Positions 22,210-34,724 are shown, counted from the first letter of the stretch. The stretch is DNA of 64,000 nucleotides from Ixodes scapularis (GCF_016920785.2 NW_024609835.1:177627109-177691108); one strand, 5' to 3'. Program-made: numbers and translations. The notes: generated by a model not told the origin, from the letters alone.

Positions 22210-23060
22210 GCCAACTGTCAAGAGAAAACGTAAACATGTGGATCCGGGCCCGCGGATATCAGCATCCGATCCGCAGTCCGCCAAGTCTTACTCATTTTCG
22301 TCCTCACCCGGAAGATGACTGCGGATATTCGCGAATGATGCGCAGGTAATCTGCGGATATACAGAGATGTATAGTCCTCTGCATTGCTACGTAAAAAAAT
22401 AAAACTACAAAAAAAAAGCACAAAAAAGGGCACACAGGAACGAAGACACAGAAATAAAAAAATATCAGGCATACAGAAGCGCATGTGTGTCATGTATGTC
22501 GTCGCCCTTGTGCGCTGTTGTTCTTATTATGTCATTCTACTCTTTTTCTACGGGCCGCCGTGCGAAAGTAGCAATAGCCGTCCGCCCACATCGAAAATAA
22601 CAAAAACAAACAAATCAAAACAGAAATAGGAGGTTTGAACTCCGTACGGAAGAAAGCTGCCACCTCAATGTTGACCGAGAACATATTGCTTTATAATCCC
22701 TACACTGTCGGCGTCAAGAATGGATGCGTTGCACCATAGCCTGCGCCGTCGACGCCAGAGCTGGCCACCGAACGGGGAGAGACAGAACGACAGAACGGGA
22801 CAGGAAGAGGATACAAGGATGGTGGTCCTCTCAGAGATTCACGCGTGCACTTTCCGAAACTCTATTGTATGCCTTGTTCTTTTCTCAGTTATTTTCGCAA
22901 CCCTCCCCACTTACGACCTACCCTCCTTTCCCAGTCTCTCGGCGCATCCTCACACACCCGCTAGAAAAAGAAGGTCCGAAACCGGCCATTTTTCTTTTGT
23001 CGTTCTCCCACAAATAGAAAAAAAAAAAAGAGTGGTTCACCTTACGGCACCTGTGTGGCG
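22210..23060. other. Unassigned stretch
   Basis: Two overlapping plus-strand frames at 22720-23157 show no domain. No repeats were detected. Confidence 0.4.
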
Positions 23061-23064
23061 CTGC

Positions 23065-23252
23065 CTAAAGCCCAGTCTGCAATCAGATTCAACGCGAGTC
23101 ACCACGAGATCCGTGCTTCAAATGCCGCATGACAGTGAGTTCAAGGAGAAAACTTGACACGTGGATTTCGAACCACGGATATTGCAGTGACTCGTGTTTG
23201 CAGACTCTCTCTTGTATGATGTATGAGAAGTCTGACCCCGGCTTCAAAGGTT
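23065..23252 (+). repeat. Dispersed repeat, family E (copy 1)
   Basis: Shares AGATTCAACG, CACCAC.AGATC.GTGCTTC, GGAGAAAAC, TTCGAACCAC and CTTGTGTTTGCA-like segments, in the same order, with 45533-45720. No coding content and no obvious terminal repeats. Confidence 0.65.
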
Positions 23253-23254
23253 CT

Positions 23255-23925
23255 TTCCTTTCTGCCTTCCACTCTACCTCCCTCTTTTACCGCAACCTAC
23301 TCTTCTGGCGCCCCAGGCGCAGGCTTTCCCCTATAATTAGGAGGCTATGGCTGCACAAACCTAATTTCGCCTATGAAACATGCACACAATTTGTAAATGT
23401 TTAGGTTAAAAATATATGGATATTTTTGTAACGTTTTTACTCACATTACAGTTTGTTTGTGACTGCAGGCACCAGATCCTTGTTTGCTGATTGCTATTTT
23501 TGCCGTTCTCCCTAATTCCTTTCATATGTTTCTTATTAAAAACGCCGTGAGTGCAGTTGAGTACAAGCAATACAAGGTCTCGAAAAAAGGGACCAACACT
23601 CCGGGGAATAAGAGGAATATTCTTGGAAGGTCACTGCGGTCTACATGGTTTCTCATCCGCGGTGGTAATAAGAAGTCGGTGAAAGGTTAAGAATGCAGTA
23701 GATACTCCTCCTCCGGCGCGAGCTTTTTGACTGTGATGACACTTCGTCGCACGCACAGACAGTGTCCAACGGTAGGCAACGAGCGCGTGGTACTGCATTA
23801 GTAACGTGGCACGCCCTCTGTAAAAAAAATCTACGCCCTATGAAGAATGCCCATCAAAGAATATTACTCGTATTCCAACAGCGTAATACAATAAAGAAGA
23901 AATATAGAGCTGATACAACCAGACT
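23255..23925. other. Unassigned stretch
   Basis: Short frames without domains; no repeat partner detected. Confidence 0.4.
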
Positions 23926-23929
23926 TATA

Positions 23930-24095
23930 CCCCTGTCAGACGGGCGTTTTAAAGACCCTTAGAACAAGCTCATTTTTAAAAGCGGCGAACCAGCGCACGC
24001 AGTAGGGCACGTGCGCGCTCAACATCGCGAGCTGATTGGCTGATTTTATAACGGAGCTTAGTGAAAAGGAGCTTTAGAACGCCGCTTGACAGGGG
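23930..24095. mobile_element. TA-flanked MITE with CCCCTGTCA ends
   Basis: The left end CCCCTGTCAGACGGGCGTT and the right end, reversed, CCCCTGTCAAGCGGCGTT are both preceded by TA (23928-23929 and 24096-24097). The arms also share TAAAG. At 166 bp it is far too short for a transposase. TA duplication is typical of Tc1/mariner-type mobilisation. Confidence 0.7.
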
Positions 24096-24099
24096 TAAT

Positions 24100-24840
24100 A
24101 CACAGATAGAGCGTTGTCAGTGTAGATCTTGTACTTGTACCGTGTGTATCCGTGTGTGTTGCGCTGTAAATGCATCAGAGCTATGCATAACACAATAGCG
24201 CAACGTTTCACCGTCTCTAAAAGGACTCAGTCAATTGACGATTCTTTTTTTTTTTTTTTGTCGTACTGCAGACATTGCGTCTCTTCCAATACTTTATAGA
24301 TACCCTAATTACGATCGCGTAAGGTTCAAGACTCCGTCTCGGAGATGACTGGTGCATGCTAAAACGAACAAAAATCTTATACATTGATCTTCCGGTAAAT
24401 AATTTCACCTAACATTAAATAGAATGCGAATTAATATATAGCGCAGAAAGGATGGTATCTCATACGCGCGACCAGTCCATCACCTATGCCGTCTCGCAGG
24501 AGCAGCTACGACGCGCTGAACAGACTCAAAGCTATGTGGTGAAGCACGCGAAGACTGCGCCAGTGACGCAAGCAGAAACCACGCGCAAGTCTCGCGTGTA
24601 GCGATGCGCGTGCAGATAGGCATACGAAGTGTTCAACAAACGACCGAAAATAATTTTAAAAAGTCGCATCTTGCCGTACTACAGAATGCGTAATGTGTGG
24701 GTGTGGAGAAACTGCGTACACATGGGGGCATTGAGTGGCGTGACGCGGCCCTGCGCCGTGACGACACCAATTATGTAGAATGCTCATTCTGGGAACCCTC
24801 CTCTTCCTCTATGAGACGTCATCACAGTGGGATGGCGCCA
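24100..24840. other. Unassigned stretch
   Basis: A poly-T tract at about 24245-24260. No recognisable gene or repeat. Confidence 0.4.
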
Positions 24841-24844
24841 ACTC

Positions 24845-24925
24845 AGCGATTGGACCCGAACCCGATGTCGAGCTTCCTTCGACGCGTTCATTGGACACGA
24901 GGCTCAGCCGAGTACTGACGCAGTG
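24845..24925 (-). repeat. Dispersed repeat, family D (copy 1)
   Basis: On the minus strand it reads CTCGTGTCCAATGAACGCG, then GGGTTCGGGTCCAATCG. This matches 36878-36935 on the plus strand. Confidence 0.6.
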
Positions 24926-25800
24926 CTCGTAACCAATCTTTGACATCGCTGGATCTCACTGTACTGACGCCGAAATTCCAGTGTAAAGGCTTTGTTTATT
25001 CTAGCTTTTGTTGGTCACGCACGGTATAGGCGCCTGAGCCCATCATGAATATCTTACTTGTGCGCGTCATTCTATGCGGTGGAATCGTGAACGCGACTTT
25101 CCGAGAGCGTCTTGGAGTGCGAGCCGCAGAAGACGGAGCAAGCGGAAAGCGTTGCAACGCGGCGGCGCCGAGCAGAGCTCTAGTGCCAGCTTGCGGGAAA
25201 AGAAAACCAAACACTCGAGCCACCTCAACCCGTTGGGGCAAACGTGAACACGTCTAACGTAGCGTCTGCTTTTTACAGCGGAGCTGTTAAAAGCTAGTTT
25301 ACCCAGTTCCGTGTCCATGGAAAAATAAATCTAGACACAACCCTTTGGACAACTTGTCTGGCTGCCGCCGTCGCTCATAGATGGCGGCACATATAGTACC
25401 AGCTCCACTGCTCTTCCTTCTTCACCAAAGTGGAAATGTTAAACTTTTTTTTTTTTTTTATGCTTTGTGTAGTTTTGTCAATATTTGATCTGAAAGTCTT
25501 GTTTGGTTGGGATCAACGGCAAAACCGAAACTACTGGCTCGAGCATGATGGCAATTCTGGTGATCAGCTGCATGTCTATCGTGTGACGCAAATCTTGTTT
25601 CGCGTTAACACAAAACGAACAACTGACATAGTCCCCTTCGCATGAGCAGTTCCGATCACTCAGGTAAGATGCTACGGCTGTTTTACTGCTTTGCTTCGTA
25701 GATTCAAACATCTGCAGCAAATGTTGGTACACATTCATGAAGTTGCCGGCCGAAAAGCGAGTTTGCCACGATCACGGGCCGCGATGAACTAAGGCTCAAA
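24926..25800. other. Unassigned stretch
   Basis: Opposing open frames at 24996-25241 and 25045-25257 lie in a GC-rich patch, and I recognise no domain in either. No repeat partner found. Confidence 0.4.
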
Positions 25801-25804
25801 ACAA

Positions 25805-25935
25805 GCCCCCACCTTCCTTCTGGGAAGCACTACAATCTTGGTGGTGTGCATGTTGCAGAAGCGTTGTGGAAGCTCGTTGTAAGCTCGCCCTGAGCAGGAA
25901 CAAACGAAACTATGGCCGCCAGTGAATGCCACGTT
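25805..25935 (+). repeat. Family C MITE, partial copy
   Basis: TCTTGGTGGTGTG.CATG, GTAAGCTCGCC and ATGGCCGCCAGTGAAT occur in the same order as in the complete element at 48000-48200. The terminal TATAGGG sequences are missing here. Confidence 0.6.
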
Positions 25936-25939
25936 CGGC

Positions 25940-27840
25940 ACCACGACGCGTCTGAGCAAGCAGGGAGTCAATAATCTTCGTGTGCAATCGTTGAGGAGCA
26001 CTTACAAAAGACGGCCACTGAAACGAAACATAAGAAGCCATCCACTGGGATGGCTGATGCCGCAACACACAAACACGGCGAAAGAACTGGAAGTACAATC
26101 AAGTGACCAGTTTGGACAGGCTTGGCCTCCTTGGGTGTGACTGGGAATAGTATTACGTCGGGGCACAAGATTGCTTGACAAAATATTGTAGAGCCCTTCC
26201 ACTTCACGTGAAGATAGAGGACAATTTTTACGACGTCTAGGACGATGCCTAGAAGACGACGTCTAGGACGACCTCACGGACGTCTTCTAGGACGATCTCG
26301 AAGACGATGCCTAGAGATGATAACATGGGATCAGGACCTCACTAGCTAATAATGCCAAGGAAGGCTGATTCGTGCTAGTTGACCCCTCTTTTTATTTTTA
26401 TTTATTTATACTAGCCACGACCAATGGGAAGTTTTATGTCAACATCCGCGGACGCATTTTTCCCCAGATCCTAGCACGTAACAGTTACGCTGTAAAAGCC
26501 AACCAGCTGAATGCCTGCCGATATGCTGGTGGTAGCCTTTTCAATATCAAGTTTAGAGGGGATCACGGCTTTCCATTAGTGTAATATTTTCAATGCGATA
26601 ATATTTACGAAGCAGACGTTAAACATCATTCGCAAGATTTTCTTTTTCTTTGCAATTTTGCTGTTGCGGCGCCGGGCCCTGCTGGCTTTTTGGCGCATTT
26701 TTGCTTCACGGGCGACGTCGCAATTGCGATATTTTAAGCAGAATCGCACTACGTGCGTCAGGCTTTAGATACGCAGTTGTTGCTGCCCTGAACCCTGGGA
26801 AAGAAAATGATACAAACAATATAAAAAAATTCAAGTTATTTAATTTAAAATTTATTCGCAATATTTGGATCAGTTCAGCTAAAGAAATTAACGTTTCGTA
26901 GGCCTTACTAGACGTGCAAGCTTGAGTTTCCAGTGGTCCGTATCACTGAAAACAGCAAGAGCAAAAATATAACTTAAAATTTAATTATGTCATGAAGTAG
27001 AAATTAATTAAGAACTTTTTGTCCATGGTGCAAACCACGCCATGCACCTTGTTAAAACAAAACATATTTTTTTTGTGTTTTACTTTGTGAGAATATTATT
27101 TCTAGTAATTCAACAATAAATCAAAACGCGAATCGAACAGATTCCAACAATTGTTTAATCTCTTGAATGTTCCCAGCACCACTGTTCTTCGTCTGCTTCG
27201 GGCTCACGATTCCACCATTGCCGTTGCCTCTCCGGCCTGCTCCAGGCTAAAAACGAAAAGTTTCACAGCCTCTCCAAAGCGCAAAAACAAACAAACAAAC
27301 AAATAAAAAGAAAATAGTTTATGAGTTCAGAATTGTAAACACTGAACGCGAGCATGGTTCGCAAGTGGCCTCTCGGCATTGACTTGTTCTTTTCGTTTCA
27401 AAGTTCGCAGGACAGTGGTAGGGTTTTACGAAGCAGGTGGGACGGTGATGTAAGGCAAAAACGGCTGTATAACCTATGTAGGGTCAACCAGACATATAAC
27501 TCTGTCTGTAGGTCTGTCTGTGTCAGGGTATCTGTCTTTCTACCTGTCGGTCTGTGTGCTAGTGTATGTGCACGCACACATATTTTTCATGCTTTCCTTT
27601 CTTCCTTTCGTGTTCAGTTTTGCTTTCAATGGGACACCACCGGGCGGACGACCGAATAGGAAGGTGGACCGACGGTTGGGCACTCCTATTTGTTCAAAAG
27701 AGCACCACTTTCGGCTCATGCCTGATCAAAAGAACGTCTGCTTCGTCCTTCGATTTTATTACAAAATAAATGCACATAAAAAAAAAGAATCAAGTAAAGT
27801 AATAGACAAACAGTAAACAAAAACATAATATGAAGAATCT
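25940..27840. other. Unassigned stretch with a degenerate ACGTCTAGGACGA repeat
   Basis: At 26228-26313 the motif ACGTCTAGGACGA or TTCTAGGACGA recurs about four times, partly inverted (ATGCCTAGA). The remainder holds TTTA-rich sequence at about 26388-26412, an ACAAACAA tract near 27290, and domain-free frames. Confidence 0.45.
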
Positions 27841-27849
27841 CTTTTATGG

Positions 27850-27897
27850 TATATATATATATATATAAAGAGAGACAGAGAGAGAGAGAGAGAGATA
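27850..27897. repeat. (TA)n followed by (GA)n microsatellite
   Basis: A TA run of about 18 bp passes into a GA run of about 28 bp. Simple-sequence repeat with no other content. Confidence 0.9.
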
Positions 27898-28267
27898 ATA
27901 GTAAAACCGGTGTGATAAAAGAATCAGGATCGAACTCATCTTAATTTCTATTCCCCACGCCGCATAATCAAGCAGCTCGCTCTATATTACTTAAGAAAGC
28001 GACCTCGCTTAGTTTTACCAAAAGGTTGGTACTGGAGCATTTTGGTGTAAAACATTTTTGTACATATGGAGGAGCCCTGGCGGAAAAGCTACTTTTGACG
28101 CAAAATATCATTTTTAGAGAGGGGGGGGGGGGGAGGGTGTTTGGGAGCAATAAAAATGAAAGGCAACGATTTTACGCCCCCAGTTAGTGAAAAGGTCATC
28201 CCATAACTAGTTAGAGAGAAAAAAAAGTAAAACAATAAGTTATCGTTTCGACATTTTTATTGTTTCG

Positions 28268-29581
28268 GTGTCATCAGCGAAACATAGTAGCTCATCACCA
28301 GCCAACTATAGACCGATATCTCTTACCTACATCTCGTCTAAAATAATGGAACACATCATCTTCAAGCATTTGGTTTCATTCCTGGATTCTAACTCTTTCT
28401 TCAGTGACGTGCAGCACGGTTTTCGCCGTAATTTTTCTTGTGAAACACAGCTTCTTCATCTGACTAATGACTTGTTCTTGAATCTCGACTCCGGATACCC
28501 CACTATAGCTGTATTTCTCGATTTCGCTAAAGCATTTGATAAAGTACCTCATAAACTTCTACTTCTCAAACTTTCCAAGCTAAATATTGACGCTCATGTA
28601 CTAATCTGGATTGAATCATTTCTTTCTCAACGCCGTCAATACGTCTACGCTAACAATGCCTCGTCTCACGTCTCTGCTGTTTCTTCTGGAGTTCCTCAAG
28701 GCACCGTGCTTGGACCGCTACTTTTTCTCATTTATATTAACGACCTCCCATTGCGTATCACCTCTGTTATTCGCCTGTTTGCTGACGATTGCGTTGTTTA
28801 CCGTAAGATTACTACTCAAGATGACCTTCTAATTTTGCAAGCTGACCTTCTCAAAATAACCGACTGGTGCCAGAATTGGAAAATGTCTCTCAATACTAAC
28901 AAATGTAAGTGCATGCGTTTTTCTAATTCATTAGCAGAAACTAATCCTACGCTACTTTTGGATGGGACTATACTTGAATATACAGACCACTATAAATACC
29001 TCGGCGTGCATCTTTCACCTAACCTCTCTTGGAATACTCATATTAACAACATTGTACAATCTGCTAATCGAAGTTTAGGCTACATCCGTCGAAATTTTAG
29101 ATCTGTTCCCAATAACCTTAAGCGCCTCCTGTACGTTACTCTTGTCCGTCCCAAATTAGAATATGCGTCTTCAATTTGGCATCCTCATCAATCAACGCTA
29201 ACTGATTTAATTGAATCTGTTCAGAGCCGTGCTGCACGGTTCATTTTTTCTGAGTATTCCCGTTTTTCGAGTGTCTCGTTAATGAAAGCTCACCTTGACC
29301 TTCCGCTATTATCTTCACGTCGTAGGATCTCTCGCCTTTGTCTTCTTCGCAAGGTATTTTATACGCCCATCTTTAAACAATCTCTCTTAAACCCCCCATC
29401 ATACATCTCGGCTAGAATTGACCATCCTTGTAAGATCGCCCGCCCACAATGCTTCACCCTCGCACACCAGAAGGCGCTCTTACCATCTGCGATTGTGGAC
29501 TGGAATGACCTCCCCGAGAACCTCATCGACATCACCGACAGTGGAAGATTTCGGGATGCCATCACCAACTACTTCATGTAA
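28268..29581 (+). CDS. Non-LTR retrotransposon reverse transcriptase, 5'-truncated, frame intact (CR1/L2-like)
   Basis: 437 codons of a LINE reverse transcriptase. Early residues PANYRPISLT mark the start of the RT domain. Motif A FLDFAKAFDKVPHKLL (about residue 78), motif B SGVPQGTVLGP (about 145) and catalytic motif C RLFADDC (about 174) follow. The thumb region has KYLGVHLSPNLSW, and the C-terminus has RAARFIFSEYS and WNDLPENLIDI. All catalytic aspartates are present and there is no stop or shift, unlike the copy at 3505-4534, so this is the younger or better preserved of the two. The endonuclease domain is missing upstream, so the copy cannot move by itself. The ATG at 28268 is only the first in frame; the true protein began further upstream. 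Clade assignment is by resemblance of the C-terminus and the (TAAA)n tail. Confidence 0.92.
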   Translation: MSSAKHSSSSPANYRPISLTYISSKIMEHIIFKHLVSFLDSNSFFSDVQHGFRRNFSCETQLLHLTNDLFLNLDSGYPTIAVFLDFAKAFDKVPHKLLLLKLSKLNIDAHVLIWIESFLSQRRQYVYANNASSHVSAVSSGVPQGTVLGPLLFLIYINDLPLRITSVIRLFADDCVVYRKITTQDDLLILQADLLKITDWCQNWKMSLNTNKCKCMRFSNSLAETNPTLLLDGTILEYTDHYKYLGVHLSPNLSWNTHINNIVQSANRSLGYIRRNFRSVPNNLKRLLYVTLVRPKLEYASSIWHPHQSTLTDLIESVQSRAARFIFSEYSRFSSVSLMKAHLDLPLLSSRRRISRLCLLRKVFYTPIFKQSLLNPPSYISARIDHPCKIARPQCFTLAHQKALLPSAIVDWNDLPENLIDITDSGRFRDAITNYFM

Positions 29582-29651
29582 ACCCACTCCCCTCTGTAAC
29601 GCCACTTGTGGCCCTGAGGGTACTATAAATAAATAAATAAATAAATAAATA
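29582..29651 (+). mobile_element. LINE 3' UTR and (TAAA)n tail
   Basis: A very short 3' UTR containing TGTGGCCCTGAGGGTAC is followed by about seven TAAA units at 29624-29651. Simple-repeat tails are typical of CR1/L2-group LINEs. Confidence 0.85.
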
Positions 29652-29654
29652 GAA

Positions 29655-30955
29655 AGTCGCGGGTCGCCGTCTTTTAATTCCGCTGTTGTATGCATGGAAC
29701 AAAGCACCTCGGGGTATCAAAATGAACTTCATATATACAAAATGTTTCACGAACCAATGTGATGAAATAAAGAGCAGTTTACATAAAGAGGTTATTTCTT
29801 CGGGAGAACATATAAACTTAAATTTGCATAAAGTAAGGTTTAGCAAATTAATTCCTTAAAATGCATTCATTACCTTTTTTACAATATTCACCTAACCGGC
29901 GCATTCCAATGAAAAGTGTGCTGCCCGTTGTCAAATTATGCCATAGATGTTTACAAAAAAAAAATTATAAAGCTTTGTTTTATAGCTTTATTTTTAGTAC
30001 AAAAGATTGACTGCTCCCAGAATGAATCTTTAATGTTAAAACTAACTAAAAACATGTAGGGAAACAAATTTTGTTTTTCACAAAAGCCGGAATTTCAGAT
30101 AAAAATATCAAATGAAAAAAAAAATTGACGGTACTTAGCGGTGACTTTGAAACGCCAAAACTACCTCGTTTGCACATGGGAGTTTTCTCTTCACGTAAAT
30201 ACGTCAATGGAACAACTAAAAAACATAGAGTTTTGTCAATGTGTTTAAAAAACGACGGGTATTTCTTGTTTTCACTGTAGAAGACGTTTTTGAAAATAGA
30301 CCGATCGAATCCATTACGTTAATCAACGAGTGGGCAAAATACAGTAGTAGTTTACACGCTTTAGGCCAAGTTCTTCAGACCTTAGACGTCCTTAGTTTAT
30401 GTAAGAGCCTTTTTGTTGCAAAAATATTTAGTTGGTGTAAAAAGTACAATTAGCTTTGTGGCGTTGCTTACAGACAAACAGTGCACAAATATATGTATTC
30501 GACGAAGGTAGCAGCAGGATTTCATGCGCATTGTCTTGTGCACGTGAGTGCCTGCCTGCTCGTGAGGCTGTTTACTACCTCAACAAATCCCCACTGGTAA
30601 AGAACAAAGTGTCCAAACTTGTATATAAAACAGCGCTAAACATTAATACAAAACAAACGAAGGACAATATAATAAGGTGCGCACACAAAGGGCTAAGTAG
30701 GAACTACCTTTTTAACTTCCGAATCCCAAAAGCTACGTTGCCATGATAATTGACGGAATGACATGCAAATTACATAGTCAAAACAAATCCCCCTCCCCTC
30801 CCCCCCCCCCAAAAAAAAAGAGAATTGGTTACAATAAACACAAATAAAACAATATTATACAGGCGTGTCACACTGTTTTACGAAAGTAAGTCCGTAATTT
30901 AAGACAGTTAATTACACAACGCACTCGTACCTCCTGTGAGTATCAATGAAAACAA
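29655..30955. other. Unassigned stretch
   Basis: AT-rich, with a C-run and A-run at 30790-30820. Frames at 30241-30453 and 30456-30746 have no recognised domain. Confidence 0.4.
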
Positions 30956-30959
30956 CCTC

Positions 30960-31110
30960 GTTTTTTGTTAGGCCGTCTCATACTTTTAATGGCGCTAGAC
31001 ACAGGAAGCCACCCACAGTTGCCCCAAAGGCGCCGATCACATGAAAAGGAGTGCTCTCTAGTTCTAATGTTGACACACTTCCCCGTCCGTCCCACACACA
31101 CACACATCTT
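30960..31110 (-). pseudogene. Penelope-like GIY-YIG fragment, decayed
   Basis: On the minus strand the frame reads VCVGRTGKCVNIRTREHS, which aligns with YVGQTGRCINDRLREH at 16880-16930 and YIGQTGRCLNIRFREH at 41240-41300. Downstream sequence no longer resembles the domain. The upstream reverse transcriptase is absent. Confidence 0.6.
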
Positions 31111-31179
31111 CACGAGACGGTGGAAGCCGGTAAAACAAAAAAAAACAAAAAAACTCCATTTCCACACGCAGTGCATGAG

Positions 31180-33490
31180 TTTTCTTGGTGTTTTGCCTCA
31201 CACCTATTGTCTGAACGCTCAGGCTAATCGATAGAGACGCACACAAGCGGGACAAATTATACTCCGTTTCTTCGCCTAACGATGGACCGAAGATGACGCT
31301 ACGAGCCATCAAGGACGATCCGACGTCGTTTGAGCATCACGTTACCCTCAAGAGGGGTACAGCGGCGCGAGGGACGCGGAGTCACATGGTATACCTTGGC
31401 ATCCCTGGATTGGCTGGAACGGCTCGTAACGTTCGCAGCGGTCCGTTAGAACATAGAAGGGCCCGGAAAGGCTTCCTACATATTTACGGTCGGCCTAATT
31501 CTACGAAAGAAGGCTCGCGCCGTATCCCATAGAAATAAGCGGGTCGAAAATGTGTACGGACATCAGATCAACGCCTTCCGGGCAGCTCGCTGTACACTGC
31601 GATGGATGTGGGTGCACCGCGATGTATGACGCCATTCAAAGTTTGGGGCGTCGCTGCGCCAGAAGTTTGAAAGAAATTAGAGGGGACTTTTTCATCGACA
31701 CAAAGGGATACTGATAATTATGTGAGCGATGCACCTGAAAAGGAGTCTCAGAAGATTAGGTTAATTTCACAAGAATGCGTAGCGGGCACATGTGACTTTG
31801 CTTTTCTGTGTTCGTGTGCATGGCCTGTCGGGAATTTGCCTCGATTGGATGATTTGTTTCGAATTCTTTAATTTCTGTTTCCAGGTTTTTTGGGGAACTA
31901 GGAATTGATGACGGAGGCACCTTTTTGCGTGTTCAAGTTGTTCTTTGGCATTTAATTTTTTTTTAATATTTTTTCGGCGCTGTTTTACTTTTCAGTTAGG
32001 TACCAACTATAGCCGCCTATACTTTAAGAAACGCAGGACCGTAGTGGGTGCAGAACTTCCTTCGGTAATACCACAGCATACAATATTACGGCATTATCCA
32101 ATAAGAAAGCCAAAGAGCGACGCAGGAGGGACGAAGCGTGAAGACAATGAACCATGCCCTACGTTCCTTATGCTGTCAGTGTACCGGTGCGCTTTTTCGC
32201 AGACCACTGAGAGAAACAACGGCTGCGATCTGCGGAGAACCCTGGGCGAACGACGAAGCCGAAACTATCTTTGGACGTACAACTCGAAATTAGATTTGGC
32301 CCATCAACGAGGACTCGTAAACAATGCACACGTGCTTCACAAAAGAAAAAAAAAAAAAGGTTTTATTTTGTGTGAGTGCGTTTTTGTTTTTCGGGAGGTT
32401 TTGACGAACCGGGTTCCTGCTGGAACGCTTGAATGTAAACGCAAACATTAGCTGCGGCGATTGTCTTGTCGACGTGGTCTTCAGACGCGTCAACTAATGC
32501 AATATTTCTTCGAAGGCGTTATTTCCCAGCTATTTGTCGACCGGATGTACTGCCTGATTGGCGCCGAGGCGCCAATCAGACAGTATCCGGCGTGTCTGAT
32601 TATGTTCACTGCTCCATAATTCGTTTTTCGGATTTCTTATCAGTCAATGCCCAGATCGTTCTTGGCAGAAGGGACGATAATAAGTGGGCCAGTCTTCACC
32701 ACGAACTGTGTTTCTTGGGCTGCCAATGACTAGATTTTCAAGTTTACCTACACAAATGAAGAAGGGTCATTCGGTTTTGCGTCGAACCTCCTGATAATAG
32801 TTAGTTTTAGTATTACGTGGACGAGCAGACGCGAGCACTGCGCGTTTGCGTTACGCCGATGTCACACTGAACCGCCACCGAAAAGTGGTTGCGAACGCGG
32901 TTGCCTAAAATGCGATACAAATTCACGCGCAGTTGATGATGAAAATGAGCGGATCGTCTTTGCGGTTGCGATTCGAACACCAGTCGGAAGGCAGCATGAG
33001 TTGTTGCGTTTTCTGCGTTGAAAGTGCGTGGAGCCCAAAAGCTGCGTCTTAAATTGGAGAGTAATGACGACGCGCATGCGCAGTGCAGAGCACGCAACGC
33101 TAACGCAAGCGCACATCGCTTGCGTTTAGTAATAATAAGCGGGACTGCACCTCTTTATTGAAAGGACACACCATGCGTGACGATATGAAAAACAATGCTG
33201 CGTCGGTGTTCGTCTTTACACCGACGAGGATCTTGCGAGTCCTCATCCACGCCAATGTCTAAACTCCCCACCCCTTTTGAGCCTCGTCATTGGCCGAGCT
33301 CCTTTCGTAAATTGCAGCGATTGTCTGTCCTTAAGTGCATTGCGGCAAAGTATATGCACTGTACCTTCCTCTCCTGAAGCGCCCTGGCAGAACCAACGAG
33401 CGCGTTGAACAACCATCACAAAGCGGCAGCGTTCCGTTCTCAACTGAGGCATGGTGTCTTACAATACTTATCGACAAGGGCATACAAGGC
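31180..33490. other. Unassigned stretch with an imperfect palindrome
   Basis: At 32541-32590 CCGGAT..ACTG.CTGATTGGCGC forms an imperfect inverted repeat with about 22-bp arms. The 168-codon frame at 31945-32451 has no recognised domain and crosses a poly-A tract near 32345. No other structure recognised. Confidence 0.4.
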
Positions 33491-33495
33491 ACCAT

Positions 33496-33760
33496 AACAA
33501 AACAGCACACGACAAAACAGCACGCGACAAAACAGCACGGTAAAAACAGCACGCGTCAAAACGGCACAGCGTCAAAACAGCACGGCGACAAAACAGCACG
33601 CGTCAAAATAGCACGCGACGAAACAGCACGGCGTCAAAACAGCGCAGTGTCAAAACAGCACAGCGACAAAACAGCACAGCGTCAAAAGGGCAGAGTGACA
33701 GAAGAGAACGGCGTCAAACAGTACCGCGACAAAACAGTATAGCGTCAAAACAGGACATTG
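33496..33760 (+). repeat. 15-16-bp tandem array, plus orientation
   Basis: About 16 units of CAAAACAGCACG followed by a short variable GCGT, GCGA, CGT or CGA. The 3' units are the most diverged. The open frame at 33335-33742 runs through it and is not taken as a gene. Confidence 0.9.
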
Positions 33761-34724
33761 ACAATATAGCTAGGGTTTGGCCTTTTCGGTTTTTATTATT
33801 CTGAAATTCGGCGTACTTTTTTCGTGTCTAATTCCAAACAGAAGTTTTCGGTTTATTGCGATGTGTTTTTGTAGACTCACAAACTATTCGGTTCTTTTCA
33901 GTTTATTGACTCAAACCAGTATACTAACGAAAATACAATAGTTTTTAAAAGCGATTGTTTAAAATGTAGAGTGAGTAAACCATGTACTGGTTTTCTTATT
34001 TTTTGCGATTTGTGGCAGCCGACGGGACCTGTTCTGCAAGATGCACTGGGGCCCTATGGTGATCTGCCATTATCGTCCTATGCTCGTATTTGTACACAGG
34101 ACGAACATGATCTTCACTATACCACTACGCGGGAGAGCAAAATATCGAAATCTAGAAATTCGCACGCATTGTACTCAGTGCGTTTTTCCCCCATTTTCAC
34201 GACTGCGAGAGGTGATAAGTTCGCGCCGTCCACAGAAACGACAATAAGACAATCGTATTTATGCCCTCCTTTAGTTGACGGAAGCTAGAGCTGTTAAAAA
34301 AATTTCGGCATTTACGGACGCCCATGATCTTCATTGTTCAGTTCATGATTAAACTCTCTTATTTGAACAAAAACTTCTGCACACACACAAAAAATACTAT
34401 AAGGTGCAAAAACCCAGCTTTCGTCCTGAAGACACCTGCGCCCCTGGAGCTTTCTTTTTAAAGTTGAACTCATCTCGAAGACAAGATGCGAAATCCGAAA
34501 GGAGGTGGTCATACTGTTAGTAATGAGTCACCCCCCCCCCCTCCAAACGCCTGCGAAAGAACTGACCTTTTTCAGTAAAAACTAAATTCGGAGAAATGAT
34601 TTCGGCGTACGTTTACCGGTTTTATTCGGTTCAAGCTGAAAACGATGAACCCTCAATATAGCGCATGGAGTTCAAAAATGCATCTGTCAAAGTAGGCACT
34701 GAAAGGGAATGAAGGGTCTAGGCC

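Noticed and set aside
31945..32451. 168-codon plus-strand frame
   Set aside because: No recognisable domain, runs through poly-T and poly-A tracts, and no splice or promoter support.
33335..33742. 135-codon frame across the 15-16-bp array
   Set aside because: The period shifts between 15 and 16 bp, so the peptide has no constant repeat, and the sequence is explained as a minisatellite.
33496..33760. Regular repeats that could suggest a CRISPR array
   Set aside because: Units are contiguous without spacers, there are no cas genes, and the context is eukaryotic.
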